A stretch of 21,749 nt of DNA from contig BFEA01000200.1 in the NCBI GenBank assembly GCA_003427395.1, positions 1,696,540-1,718,288 of the forward strand, in the 5' to 3' direction. The position numbers and the translations under genes are program-made. Within the stretch, counting starts at the first letter, position 1; every line of letters starts with the position of its first letter. The notes under the pieces are model-generated. The model searched no databases and was not told the DNA's origin. It worked only from the letters and a program-made list of their open reading frames with translations. Positions 9,518-17,663 of the stretch are shown piece by piece. The DNA is from Chara braunii. Taxonomy: Eukaryota > Streptophyta > Charophyceae > Charales > Characeae.

Positions 9518-10195
9518 CTACCACGGTAGCTTGAACACCCACTCGTGATACCGCCTCAGGGCGAGCGAAAAGGCCTTTTCGAGAGCCCATAGCCTCCTGT
9601 AAATCCCCCAAAGTCTGCGCTGAGAAGGAACTCCGTGATTAACACAGTGGGTGTAAAGTAACCATAAGGCTTCGAATGGCAGACCTAACCTCCTGCCTCT
9701 CTCCAAGACCCTCAGTATCCCTTCCTCGTTCTTTATTAAGAACACAAAACTCGGTGCTCTTATGGTCACAGGGTAAACGGCTCGTGGTGTTTCCCCAGCG
9801 CGTGCGAACCTCTCCCTTTCCTCGACGACAACCCCAACTCCTTGTAAGGCCCTATCAATCCACCTCTTCCTTACCCCCCTAGCCTCTTCTAGTAGCAAGT
9901 CCATCCCACCTCCTTGGCCTAAGACCAGGGGCACTACAACCCTAGTCCACGAGGCAGGTTTGACGAAGATTACGGAAGTAACTTTAAAATACAATGTTGC
10001 CTCCTCTGCAGTCTTCCCTCTCCTTGGTGCCTCTACTGACTCTACCCACACAAAATTACCCGTTGGGGTAACCTCTCTGCCCTCTAATCTTCTCCATTCG
10101 GGGACCTCTCCGTTTCCCGGGACCAAAACACGGGTCCCTTGTTCCACTAATTCCGATATAACGAAGCTCTCGAGCTCTCTATCAATGTAAACCAT
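9518..10195 (-). CDS. ORF B, uncharacterised module, intact 225 codons
   Basis: The frame is intact from ATG 10195 to TAG 9520-9518. Blocks in order: MVYIDRELESFVISELVEQG, RVLVPGNGEVPEWRRLEG, GNFVWVESVEAPRRGKTAEE, ATLYFKVTSVIFVKPASW, AGETPRAVYPVTIRAPSFVF, LPFEALWLLYTHCVNHGVP and RLWGIYRRLWALEK, ending HEWVFKLPW. The signatures GE-x-PRA, P-S-F-V-F and L-W-x-x-Y-T-x-C-V-x-x-x-V/I-P recur in A and C. It begins 5 nt after the stop of A and ends flush with the start of C. No transmembrane helix or known catalytic motif is visible. A separate ATG at 10199 is out of this frame. Function unknown. Confidence 0.55.
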   Translation of the reverse strand: MVYIDRELESFVISELVEQGTRVLVPGNGEVPEWRRLEGREVTPTGNFVWVESVEAPRRGKTAEEATLYFKVTSVIFVKPASWTRVVVPLVLGQGGGMDLLLEEARGVRKRWIDRALQGVGVVVEERERFARAGETPRAVYPVTIRAPSFVFLIKNEEGILRVLERGRRLGLPFEALWLLYTHCVNHGVPSQRRLWGIYRRLWALEKAFSLALRRYHEWVFKLPW

Positions 10196-10200
10196 TCATC

Positions 10201-10944
10201 CTAGAACACGTTTTGTCGTACCCCAAACACTCTCCGATACCTGTAATCCTTTCCTCCTTCACGATCTCTCTCGGAGTCCAAGGAGATCCTTTCCCTTATC
10301 CGGTCAGCCTTGGTCTCGTATGGCACTCGGTTATCCACACAGTAGGTGAAGTACCAATTGAGGGACCTAAAGGACAGCCCCCTTCTCGCCTCCCGCTCTA
10401 TCGACCTTACCACCTTCTCGTAGGCGGCCCCTTCCTTGCAGACCCTCCTGAAGACGTAGGATGGAAAGATGGCTTGGACACAACCCGTAGCCCACGGATA
10501 TTCCCCTTCTTGAGCAAAGGTCACTCGAAAACGGATCGGGAGCCGGTGCTAAAGAGGGGCTTGCTCGAAAATCTGCCTCAAAACCGGTTTGGCGCGGACC
10601 TCCCAATTGTCCGCCCGAAGCCACCCTAGAGCCCAATGGACGACGTAATCTACCCAGGCCTCTTGGCTCAAGTAGATCTTTCCTTCGGCGTGAACTTCGG
10701 CTCGTAGGGCTCTCCTATCACTCTCGGGTCAGTTCGTGGTCCAACGATCTCCTTCCCAAATCCCTACAGCAAAATGGGCCGAAAGAAAAACCCCTCTTTC
10801 AAGTTCAACGCCCTTTTCGTGCCCGACCAAGTACCTTTCGGTGCGATGGTCCAAGGGAACACCGAAACTCTCCCACTCTTTGCGGAGGTCGGCCCTCTCG
10901 ATTTTAACCCTGCAGTCTCCTGTCTCTTTTACAATTCTCACCAT
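10201..10944 (-). pseudogene. ORF A, module paralogous to B and C, two internal stops
   Basis: One frame of 247 codons runs from ATG 10944, 3 nt after the TAG of R2, to TAG 10203-10201. Internal stops lie at 10731-10729 and 10551-10549. Blocks: MVRIVKETGDCRVKIERADL, LERGVFLSAHFAVGIWEGD, then after the first stop RRALRAEVHAEGKIYLSQEAW and HWALGWLRADNWEVRAKPV. After the second stop: FAQEGEYPWATG, IFPSYVFRRV, LSFRSLNWYFTYCVDNRVP and DYRYRRVFGVRQNVF. The P-S-Y-V-F-R and Y-F-T-Y-C-V-D-x-x-V-P signatures match B and C. Function unknown; the stops make it a pseudogene in this copy. Confidence 0.55.
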
Positions 10945-10947
10945 GCC

Positions 10948-11313
10948 CTACCTCTCTCCTTCGCCAGTCTGTCGCCGAACTACTTCGTTGATGATCGCCA
11001 CCAATACCTTTCAAAGATAGGCGTCGGGTATTACCGGCGCAGGCCTTGTGCCTCGGGCGTAAGTCCAGTAGCCTAGCGCAAAAAAATACCTGATCCCGTA
11101 ACTCCCCAATAATTCCCTCTCCAATCGTGAATGACCAACTGCTTCTTCCCAGCTACGTAGAAAATCCTTCCCTTGATCTGACCCTTCTTGTATGTAGAGG
11201 GCTATAACAAAGTCCCTTGTCCACAAGAAAAAGGTGTAGCACCATACGTCTATGCCTCCGCAACTGCCCACGCTGATGCCAGCCGGCTCAGCCTCTAGAA
11301 CTCTCCAACTCAT
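10948..11313 (-). pseudogene. ORF R2, second copy of a 121-residue repeat module
   Basis: It runs from ATG 11313 to TAG 10950-10948, 366 nt, with one in-frame TGA at 11013-11011. Shared blocks with R1: GISVGSCGGIDVWCYTFFLW, DFLRSWEEAVG, YGIRYFFALGYWTYARGTRP and APVIPDAYL. At the internal TGA, R2 lacks about five residues present in R1 (DGSDD), and the TGA stands where R1 has Trp. Homology resumes afterward (KVLVAIINEVVRR versus KVPMVIIEAIVWG). Its TAG is separated from the ATG of A by only GGC. Function unknown. Confidence 0.55.
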
Positions 11314-11339
11314 AGATCGGTATCCGGGAGAAATTGAGC

Positions 11340-11705
11340 CTACTCTCCGCTTGTCTGCCCCCACACTATCGCCTCGATAATCACCATCGGTACTTTCCAA
11401 TCGTCCGATCCGTCAAGATAGGCGTCAGGTATTACCGGCGCCGGACGTTTATCCCTGACACAGGTTCGGTAACCTAACGGATAAAAATACTTCAACCCGT
11501 ACACGTTTAGTTCTTCCCTTTCCGACGGCGAGGGACCCACTGCCTCCTCCCGACCACGGAGGAAATCTTCCCCCTGCCCTTTCTCCATGTAAATGACAAT
11601 GTCAAAGTCCCCCGTCCACAGGCGAAAAGTGTAACACCACAAGTCGACTTCCCCGTAACTACTTACACTGATACCTTCCGATACCACCTCTAGGCTCATA
11701 TGCAT
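11340..11705 (-). CDS. ORF R1, first copy of a 121-residue repeat module
   Basis: An intact frame from ATG 11705 to TAG 11342-11340, also 366 nt. Core: LEVVSEGISVSSYGEVDLWC, YTFRLWTGDFDIVIYMEKG, DFLRGREEAVGPSPSEREEL, YGLKYFYPLGYRTCVRDKRP, APVIPDAYLDGSDDW. A TAG at 11711-11709 in the same frame, 3 nt before this ATG, ends a short upstream stretch EEVVSRVTKARKKSFD that resembles the C-terminal segment of R2 (NEVVRRQTGEGER). This suggests a further, mostly lost copy upstream. R1 and R2 sit 401 bp apart as a direct repeat. Aromatic-rich, soluble-looking, no known motif. Confidence 0.5.
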   Translation of the reverse strand: MHMSLEVVSEGISVSSYGEVDLWCYTFRLWTGDFDIVIYMEKGQGEDFLRGREEAVGPSPSEREELNVYGLKYFYPLGYRTCVRDKRPAPVIPDAYLDGSDDWKVPMVIIEAIVWGQTSGE

Positions 11706-11711
11706 ACCCTA

Positions 11712-12355
11712 ATCAAAACTCTTCTTTCTAGCCTTAGTTACTCGAGAAACCACCTCTTCCCTGCAAGGAGAAGGTTTTTGTGAGCCCAGCAGGATCAAAT
11801 GGACCAGTGAAGGAGCGTCGTCTCACTCGGCTACCCTCCTATCCTTCCCCGCTGAGAGGTCCTCTCACTTCCAAGCGTAGAGACTAGCCACAGACACAAG
11901 TTATCCCTGGAGAGGGGGGGCAACCCCCCCTTCGGAGACGGACCAAAGTCACACACCAGTGCCTTATGTCTCCCACCGAACCGACACTTAGTCCTAATTT
12001 ACCCTATCCGGTACCACGCCCCTACTCGACCCACCTCGAGCGTGGAATTACCCAGGTCCCAGGACTTTTATCGGCCTATCGATCATCAATCGCTAGCCTG
12101 TCTACCCTCATACTATGCTCCGCCTTCAATTGTTGCTCCGCCTTCAATCGTGAACTCTTCTATCTCCGTTCCCTCCGTCGCTCTCTTCTCTCTTTTAATC
12201 TGAATTTTCCTTAACGGGGGTTTCCAAAAAGAGGGGGGGGATAGATTCAGCAAGGGAGTCTCTCAGGTGAGGCCTGTTAGGGTACGTACCTCGAAGCCTT
12301 CCATATTCGTTATCGTAATCCCAGTAGTCCCCAAGCTCCGAATCCGAGAAGGCTA
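11712..12355. other. Non-coding stretch upstream of R1
   Basis: No supported gene. It contains the G7/C7 hairpin at 11923-11941, a 14-nt direct repeat (GCTCCGCCTTCAAT at 12117-12130 and 12135-12148), and a G run near 12232-12239. On the minus strand a donor-like sequence GAG|GTACGTACC sits near 12285-12295 and an acceptor-like TTCTCCTTGCAG|GG ends at 11761, so a 5' leader intron is conceivable. This region should hold the 5' LTR of the minus-strand element if one survives, but I could not define its ends or a primer binding site. Confidence 0.4.
11923..11941. repeat. Perfect G7-CAA-C7 hairpin
   Basis: Seven G are followed by CAA and seven C, with a flanking A-T pair extending the stem to eight pairs around a three-base loop. 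On either strand it could block polymerases. It is not followed by a T run, so I do not call it a terminator. Confidence 0.8.
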
Positions 12356-13258
12356 GATCTGATCCTACTTGTGTTGTTCACTCATTTTCCACTTGGTGAC
12401 ACTCCGGTTCATTCTAGTTTGTTTCCATAGCTCTGTGTGCATGTTAGATCTGATCCTACTTATGTTGTTCACTCATTTTCCACTTGGTGATGCTCGAGTT
12501 TATTGTAGTTTGCTTCACTAGCTCTATGTGCATGTTTGATCTGATCATACTTGTGCTGTTCACTCATTTTTCACTTGGTGATACTCCGGTTCATTCTAGT
12601 TTGCTTTCATAGCTCTATGTGCATGCTAAATCTGATCATACTTGTGTTGTTCACTCATTTTTCGCTTAGTGATGCTCCTATTCACTATAGCTTGCTTCCC
12701 TAGCTCTATGTGCATGTTTGATCTTAGCCTACTTGTGTTCTTCACTCATCTTCCACTTGGTGACACTCCGGTTCATTCTAGCTTGCTTCCATAGCTCTAT
12801 GTGCATGTTCGATTTGATCCTACTTATGCTGTTCACGATTTTTCCACTTGGTGATGCTCCGGTTCATTCTAGCTTGCTTCCCTAGCTCTATGTGCATATT
12901 AGATCTCATCCTACTTGTGTTGTTCACTCATTTTCCACTTGGTGATACTCCGGCTCATTATAGTTTGCTTTCATGGCTCTATGTGCATGCTAGATCTGAT
13001 CCTACTTATGTTGTTCACTCATTTTTCATTTGGTGATGCTCGGGTTCATTACAGTTTGTTTCCCTAGCTCTATGTGCATGTTTGATCTGAGCCTACTTGT
13101 GTTGTTCACTCATTTTACACTTGCTGACACTCCGATTCATTCTAGCTAGCTTCCATAGCTCTATCTGCATGTTAGATATGATCCTACTTACACTCATTTT
13201 TCACTTGGTGATGGTCCGGTTCATTCTTGCTTGCTTCTCTAACTCTATGTGCATGTTA

Positions 13259-13871
13259 GATCTGATCCTATTTGTGTTATTCACTCATTTTCCACTTGGT
13301 GATACTCCAACTCATTCTAGCTTGCTTCCTAGCTCTATGTGCATGTTAGATCTGATCCTACTAGTTTTGTTCACTCATTTTTCACTTGGTGATGCTCCGG
13401 TCCATTCTAGCTTGCTTCCCTAGCTCTATGTGCATGTTTGATCTGATCCTACTTGTGTTGTTCACTCATTTTCCACTTGGTAGTACTCCAATACATTTTA
13501 GTTTGCTTTCATAGCTCTATGTGCATGTTAGATCTGATCCTACTTATGTTGTTCACTCATTGTCTACTTGGTGATGCTCCGGTTCATTCTAGCTTGTTTT
13601 CCTAGCTCTATGTGCATGTTAGATCTGATCCTACTTGTGCTATTCACTCATTTTCCACTTGGTGATCCTCTGACTCATTCTAGCTTGCTTCCATAGGTAT
13701 TTGTGCATGTTAGATCTGATCCTACTTGTGTTGTTCACTCATTTTTCACTTCGTGATGCTCCGGTTCATTCTAGCTTGCTTCCCTAGCTCTATGTGCATG
13801 TTTGATCTTATCTTACTTGTATTGTTCACTAATTTTTCATTTGGTGACACTCCGGTTCATTATAGCTTACT
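13259..13871. repeat. Higher-order repeat block, copy 1
   Basis: A 613-bp run of nearly seven units that shares private variants with 14675-15287: a one-base loss in CTTGCTTCCTAGCTC, the sequence CATTGTCTACTT, CTTGTTTTCCTAG, CCATAGGTATTTGTGC and ATCTTATCTTACTTG, in the same order and spacing. This indicates a segmental duplication within the array. Confidence 0.85.
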
Positions 13872-14674
13872 TCCATAACTCTATGTGCATGTTAGATCTC
13901 ATCCTACTTATGTTGTTCACTCATTTTTCACTTGGTGATGCTCCGGTTCATTCTAACCTACTTCCCTAGCTCTATGTGCATGTTAGATATGATCCTACTT
14001 ATGATGTTCACTCATTTTTCACTTGGTGATACTCTGGTTTGTTATGACTTGCTTTCATAGCCTTATGTGCATGTTTGATCTGATCCTACTTGTGTTGTTC
14101 ACTCATTTTGCACTTGGTTATGCTCCGGTTCGTCCTAACTTGCTTCCATAACTCTACATGCATGTTTGATCTGATCCTACTTGTGTTGTTCACTCATCTT
14201 CCACTTGGCAATACTCCGATTCATCCTAGCGTGCTTCCATAGCTCCATATGCATGTTTGATCTGATCCTACTTGTGTTATTCACTCATCTTTCACTTGGT
14301 GATACTCCGGTTTATCCAAGCTTGCTTCCATAACTTCATGTGCATGTTTGATCTGATCCCACTTGTGTAGATTCACTAATCTTACACTTGGTAAAACTCC
14401 GGTTCATCTTAGCTTGCTTCCATAGCTCCATGTGCATGTTTGGTCTGATCATACTTGTGTTGTTCACTCATCTTCCTCTTGGCAATACCCCGGTTCATTC
14501 TAGCTTGCCTCCATAACTCTATATGCATGTTGGCAATACTCCGGTTCATTCTAGCTTACTTCCATAGCTTTATGTGTAGGTTTGATCAGATCCTACTTGT
14601 GTTGTTCACTCGTCTTCCACTTGGTAATGCTCTGGTTCATTCTAGTTTGCTTCCATAGCTCCATGTGCATGTTA

Positions 14675-15287
14675 GATCTGATCCTATTTGTGTTGTTCAC
14701 TCATTTTCCACTTGGTGATACTCCAACTCATTCTAGCTTGCTTCCTAGCTCTATGTGCATGTTAGATCTGATCCTACTTGTGTTGTTTACTCATTTTCCA
14801 CTTGGTGATGCTCCGGTTCATTCTAGCTTGCTTCCCTAGCTCTATGTGCATATTTGATCTGATCCTACTTGTGTTGTTCACTCATTTTCCACTTGGGAGT
14901 ACTCAGATACATTCTAGTTTGCTTCCATAGCTCTATTTGCATGTTAGATCTGATCCTACTTATGTTGTTCACTCATTGTCTACTTAATGATGCTCCGGTT
15001 CATTCTAGCTTGTTTTCCTAGCTCTATGTGCATGTTAGATCTGATCCTACTTGTGCTATTCACTCATTTTCCACTTGGTGATCCTCCGGCTCATTCTAGC
15101 TTGCTTCCATAGGTATTTGTGCATGTTAGATCTGATCCTACTTGTGTTGTTCACTCATTTTCCACTTGGTGATGCTCCAATTCATTCTAGCTTGCTTCCC
15201 TAGCTCTATGTGCATGTTTCATCTTATCTTACTTGTGTTGTTCACTAATTTTCCATTTGGTGACACTCCGGTTCATTATAGCTTACT
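14675..15287. repeat. Higher-order repeat block, copy 2 (array terminus)
   Basis: Copy of 13259-13871 at a constant offset of 1416 bp, with the same private variants in the same order. The array ends at the right end of this copy, inside a unit, at TAGCTTACTTGTGATG. The offset equals 16 units less 40 bp, which agrees with the truncated unit near 14530 lying between the two copies. Confidence 0.85.
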
Positions 15288-15731
15288 TGTGATGATTTTT
15301 TCTCTTGATGCTATAGAGTCGACATGTCCGCCGACAACATTTTTGGGCTTTGAGTAAAGCTAGGAAAAGTTTCTATTGAGTTGACCATAGTGCACCTTCG
15401 TTCATACGGCATGCGTCATCGGAAGTAGATTTGCTAGGTGGCGGCGCACTTGTGCTGCATGTGCGACGACAGCCAAAGGGAGAAATTTACCCCTTCATAC
15501 AGCAAGGGCCGGCGCGTAGGAACCATAGACGCAAGTAGTGGCCTCCGCGCGGCACTATGAGGGCTACGAGCGTGACATGCCGAGCAAAATCCGGCCCCTA
15601 ACCGCGTGTGCGTGCGTACAGGGCCGTGGGGTTGATGGGAAATCAAGCGGAAGCCTTAACGCTGCTGCCGCAGACCCAAGGCTGGCCACAGTTACGATTT
15701 ACATACCAGGCTATGCACAACCTGTCTAGGC
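15288..15731. other. Anonymous non-coding sequence
   Basis: Nothing recognised. Short open frames on both strands have no plausible protein character. Confidence 0.4.
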
Positions 15732-15738
15732 TTGGGCT

Positions 15739-15750
15739 TAGCCCAATTGG
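15739..15750 (+). promoter_or_regulatory. RNA polymerase III A box-like
   Basis: TAGCCCAATTGG fits the tRNA internal A box consensus TRGCNNARYNGG and is followed by TTA as in many D arms. Confidence 0.55.
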
Positions 15751-15783
15751 TTACAGTGTTAGACTTCTACCAGGCGGATCCCG

Positions 15784-15794
15784 GGATCGAGGCC
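15784..15794 (+). promoter_or_regulatory. RNA polymerase III B box-like
   Basis: GGATCGAGGCC differs from GGTTCGANNCC at one position. It lies at tRNA-like distance downstream of the A box. Confidence 0.5.
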
Positions 15795-16113
15795 AACAGT
15801 TAGCAGCGGAGGAGCGCGTCGGAGTGAGCCGAGGGGTTGAGGGTCCCGTGGGACTATCCCCCTTGGCTTTTTGCTGGGGGTTCTGACCGCGGGCCCGTAG
15901 GAAAGGACCAAGTACCGGAGGTCCTCTCACACATCCGTTTTTCTTTATGTTTATCTCTGAGTTTTAAATTTTTTACATTTTCTATTTTTCTTTTTATTTT
16001 TATTTCTTCTCTCCGGACGAGACCCGGTACCGGTGTCGGGACCTGCAGTGAGACCCAGCTGCCTAGTTCTGTGGATACACCACGAACGGGCGGGGCACTA
16101 CTATCAGGGAACA

Positions 16114-16243
16114 GTCCTTCGGGACATCCGTTGAAATTGGAATGATACGGAGAAGATTAGCACCCGTTAAAATTGGAACGATATAGAGAAGATTAGAATG
16201 GCCACTGCGCGAGGACGGCATGTATAAAGTCGGAGAGTAGCCC
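16114..16243 (+). ncRNA. U6 snRNA-like sequence with internal duplication, probable pseudogene
   Basis: U6 forms the catalytic core of the spliceosome. The sequence starts with a GTCC-TTCG-GGAC stem-loop and ACATCC, as plant U6 does (one stem pair shorter). It continues through the AAATTGGAA-GAT region, the GAGAAGATTAG segment, a TGGCC-CTGCGC-AGGA internal stem-loop, and a 3' part alignable to the U6 end (ATAAA-TCG-AGA). The central part occurs twice: the segment from 16128 is repeated from 16164, offset 36 bp. The first copy has ACGGAGA and an intact AGC triad; the second has ATAGAGA and AGA. So neither copy has the invariant ACAGAGA plus AGC. There is no T-run terminator after 16243 and no plant upstream element or TATA box just upstream. 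I therefore call it a decayed U6 copy, though a diverged U6-like RNA is not excluded. Confidence 0.8.
16128..16199 (+). repeat. 36-bp tandem duplication of the U6 catalytic region
   Basis: CCGTTGAAATTGGAATGATA at 16128 and CCGTTAAAATTGGAACGATA at 16164 start two 36-bp units. Both continue through GAGAAGATTAG (ATTAG at 16156 and 16192). The differences are mainly transitions. Confidence 0.9.
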
Positions 16244-17663
16244 GCCACCTTGGCTGCTGTGGCATGCGGTGGACTGCCAGTTGCTGGGCAGCCTCTCGAC
16301 CGAGCCGATTACTGGATGTCGCGCTGTAGAGGCAGGGGGGGGGATGATGAGCAAAGAGGAGAATGAATCAAGGCAGGGGCGTGCATCAGGTACATCCAGA
16401 GAGAGGGAAGGCGGAGGGGTACGAGAATTGAGCTATGGCTAGGATAGAAGCTACATGTCCCGGCCGTTCTGTAACGAACACGAGAGGGGAGTCAAAGATG
16501 GCGGAGCTAGCAATAACCGAGTAGCAGGAGCAGGGCACAACCCGGGGATGTGTCGATGGCTACCTAGGCTCCGTCGTGAGAGATTAGAGTTTGAGCGTGG
16601 CCGTAGGAGTCTGGGTGAGCCTTAGGCCTGAAGGTTGAGTAAGGAGAAGCAGCGGAGTGACGAATGGCAGGGAGAGCGGGCAGAACGAGGTGCCTGAATC
16701 TGGACTTTAAACCACGTCAAGTACGCGTAGAGCAGAGCGACAGCGGTAAGAGAGACGAGCAGGGCGCAGTCGAGAAAGCCGGGCACTCTCGATCCTAAGT
16801 GGAAGCGAGAGGGGGAAGACACTATCCCAGGGTTTTTGCCCCGGGCGAAACAGATGATGTAGTTAGTTTTAGAGCTAGGTGATTAGATTAGGAGGTTAGT
16901 AGGAGAAGGATTGCGCGAAGCCATGGAGGACGGACGGAAGAAGGAGAAGGGAAAATATCGAATTCGGGCGCTTCTTGGCCGATCACGACAGGTGAAGATG
17001 CTCCTTCGAGGTGTTGGGACAGGGCGAATGTGGTGGAGAAGACGGAACAACGAATGATGGACCATAGTGGGAGATAGGATAAAAGGGGGGGGCGTGCATA
17101 AGACTGTCGGGAAGAAAGGAAGAAAGGTTGAACGAACCTGGCGTGGGTTCACGACCAGGTGCATTTGGAGATAGAGGCGAGTGTGTCTATGAGCAAAAAA
17201 AATGGGAAAAATCCTTATCCCGCTCGTTTCTTGATCAAAATGAGCGGGGGAAGGTGGCAGATGGGAGTTTTTGCCCGGGGCAAATCTAACTATGATGTCA
17301 GATTGGGCAAGAAGTTAGTAGATCAGGGATGTACTAAGAAAACGAGTGCGCTGAGATATGGCAAAAGAAGGAAGAAGAGAGTGGGGTCGAAAGTTAGTAT
17401 CTCGCTCATTCCCTTTAGTTTGGCTGATTAGTTAGTAGGATATGAGGTTTAACTTATTGCAAAAGGGCGTGCGCGAAGGTGTCGGGGAAAAAGGTGAGAT
17501 GGAAGGAGGGAGTAAAGTTCGGCTACCTCGGTCGTTCCTCGACCATTTTGAGTGAACTAATATTTCAAACTGGGATTCTGGGCTATAGCGAGCCCGAATA
17601 TGAAATCGGATCGATACTAAGGTTAGTAGGATTAGAGTTAGTGGAGGATGAGACTGCGTGGAA
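16244..17663. other. Anonymous non-coding sequence, purine-rich in places
   Basis: No gene recognised on either strand. G runs occur at about 16336 and 17083. Open frames such as 17159-17431 (+) are lysine-rich and lack family features. A phrase GTTTTTGCCC-C/G-GGG recurs (16832 and 17269), with weak similarity around it, suggesting an old duplicated repeat. Confidence 0.4.

Larger units (their letters stand above)
1491..11711 (-). mobile_element. Degenerate Ty3/gypsy-related element with an ORF array 5' of gag
   Basis: On the minus strand the order is R1, R2, A, B, C, D, F, E, then gag, CCHC knuckle, aspartic protease, reverse transcriptase and RNase H. The protease-RT-RNase H order is diagnostic of Ty3/gypsy. 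Homology stops just after the RNase H motif ADGLSR. No integrase, polypurine tract or LTR follows, so the element is truncated at its 3' side against the Myb/SANT-like pseudogene. The 5' LTR and tRNA primer site were not identified; they should lie beyond 11711. Many stops and frameshifts plus lost catalytic residues show it is inactive. Whether the upstream ORFs belong to the element or are a separate tandem family beside it is inference. Shared strand, tight spacing and continuity up to gag favour one unit. Confidence 0.75.
12356..15287. repeat. 91-bp tandem repeat array (minisatellite), about 32 copies
   Basis: The array starts with GATCTGATCCTACTTGTG at 12356 and recurs at 12447, 12538 and 12629, i.e. 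exactly every 91 bp. Each unit contains GTTGTTCACTCATTTT, CACTTGGTGATGCTCC, GGTTCATTCTAGCTTG and TAGCTCTATGTGCATG. Most units are full length. Exceptions include a short deletion near 13190 and a loss of about 40 bp near 14530. Since 91 is not a multiple of three, no reading frame is kept between units, and the short open frames here are incidental. Last recognisable unit ends at about 15287. Confidence 0.95.
15732..16013 (+). mobile_element. tRNA-derived SINE-like sequence
   Basis: The 5' part resembles a tRNA gene: a 7-nt acceptor-like stretch, an A box (15739-15750), a middle portion and a B box (15784-15794), with A-to-B start spacing of 45 bp as in tRNA genes. T-arm and acceptor pairing is poor, so it is not a functional tRNA gene. 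About 150 bp of unrelated body follows, then a T-rich tract from about 15943 to 16013. That order (tRNA head, body, simple tail) is the structure of a SINE. I found no target-site duplication, so the ends are approximate and the identity is inference. Confidence 0.45.

Noticed and set aside
6534-11711. Bacterial operon
   Set aside because: The stop-start junctions mimic one, but there are no ribosome binding sites, and gypsy protease, RT and a chromovirus on the same strand place this in a eukaryotic genome.
12356-15287. Regularly spaced repeats as a CRISPR array
   Set aside because: Units are contiguous 91-bp repeats without unique spacers, in eukaryotic transposon-rich DNA.
12848-15357. 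Plus-strand open frames of 60-110 codons (LILLVLFTHFPLGD-type peptides)
   Set aside because: They are products of the 91-bp tandem repeat, whose length is not a multiple of three; no frame is maintained between units.
15732-15804. A functional tRNA gene
   Set aside because: A and B boxes are present but the T-arm and acceptor stem do not pair properly; better explained as a tRNA-derived repeat.
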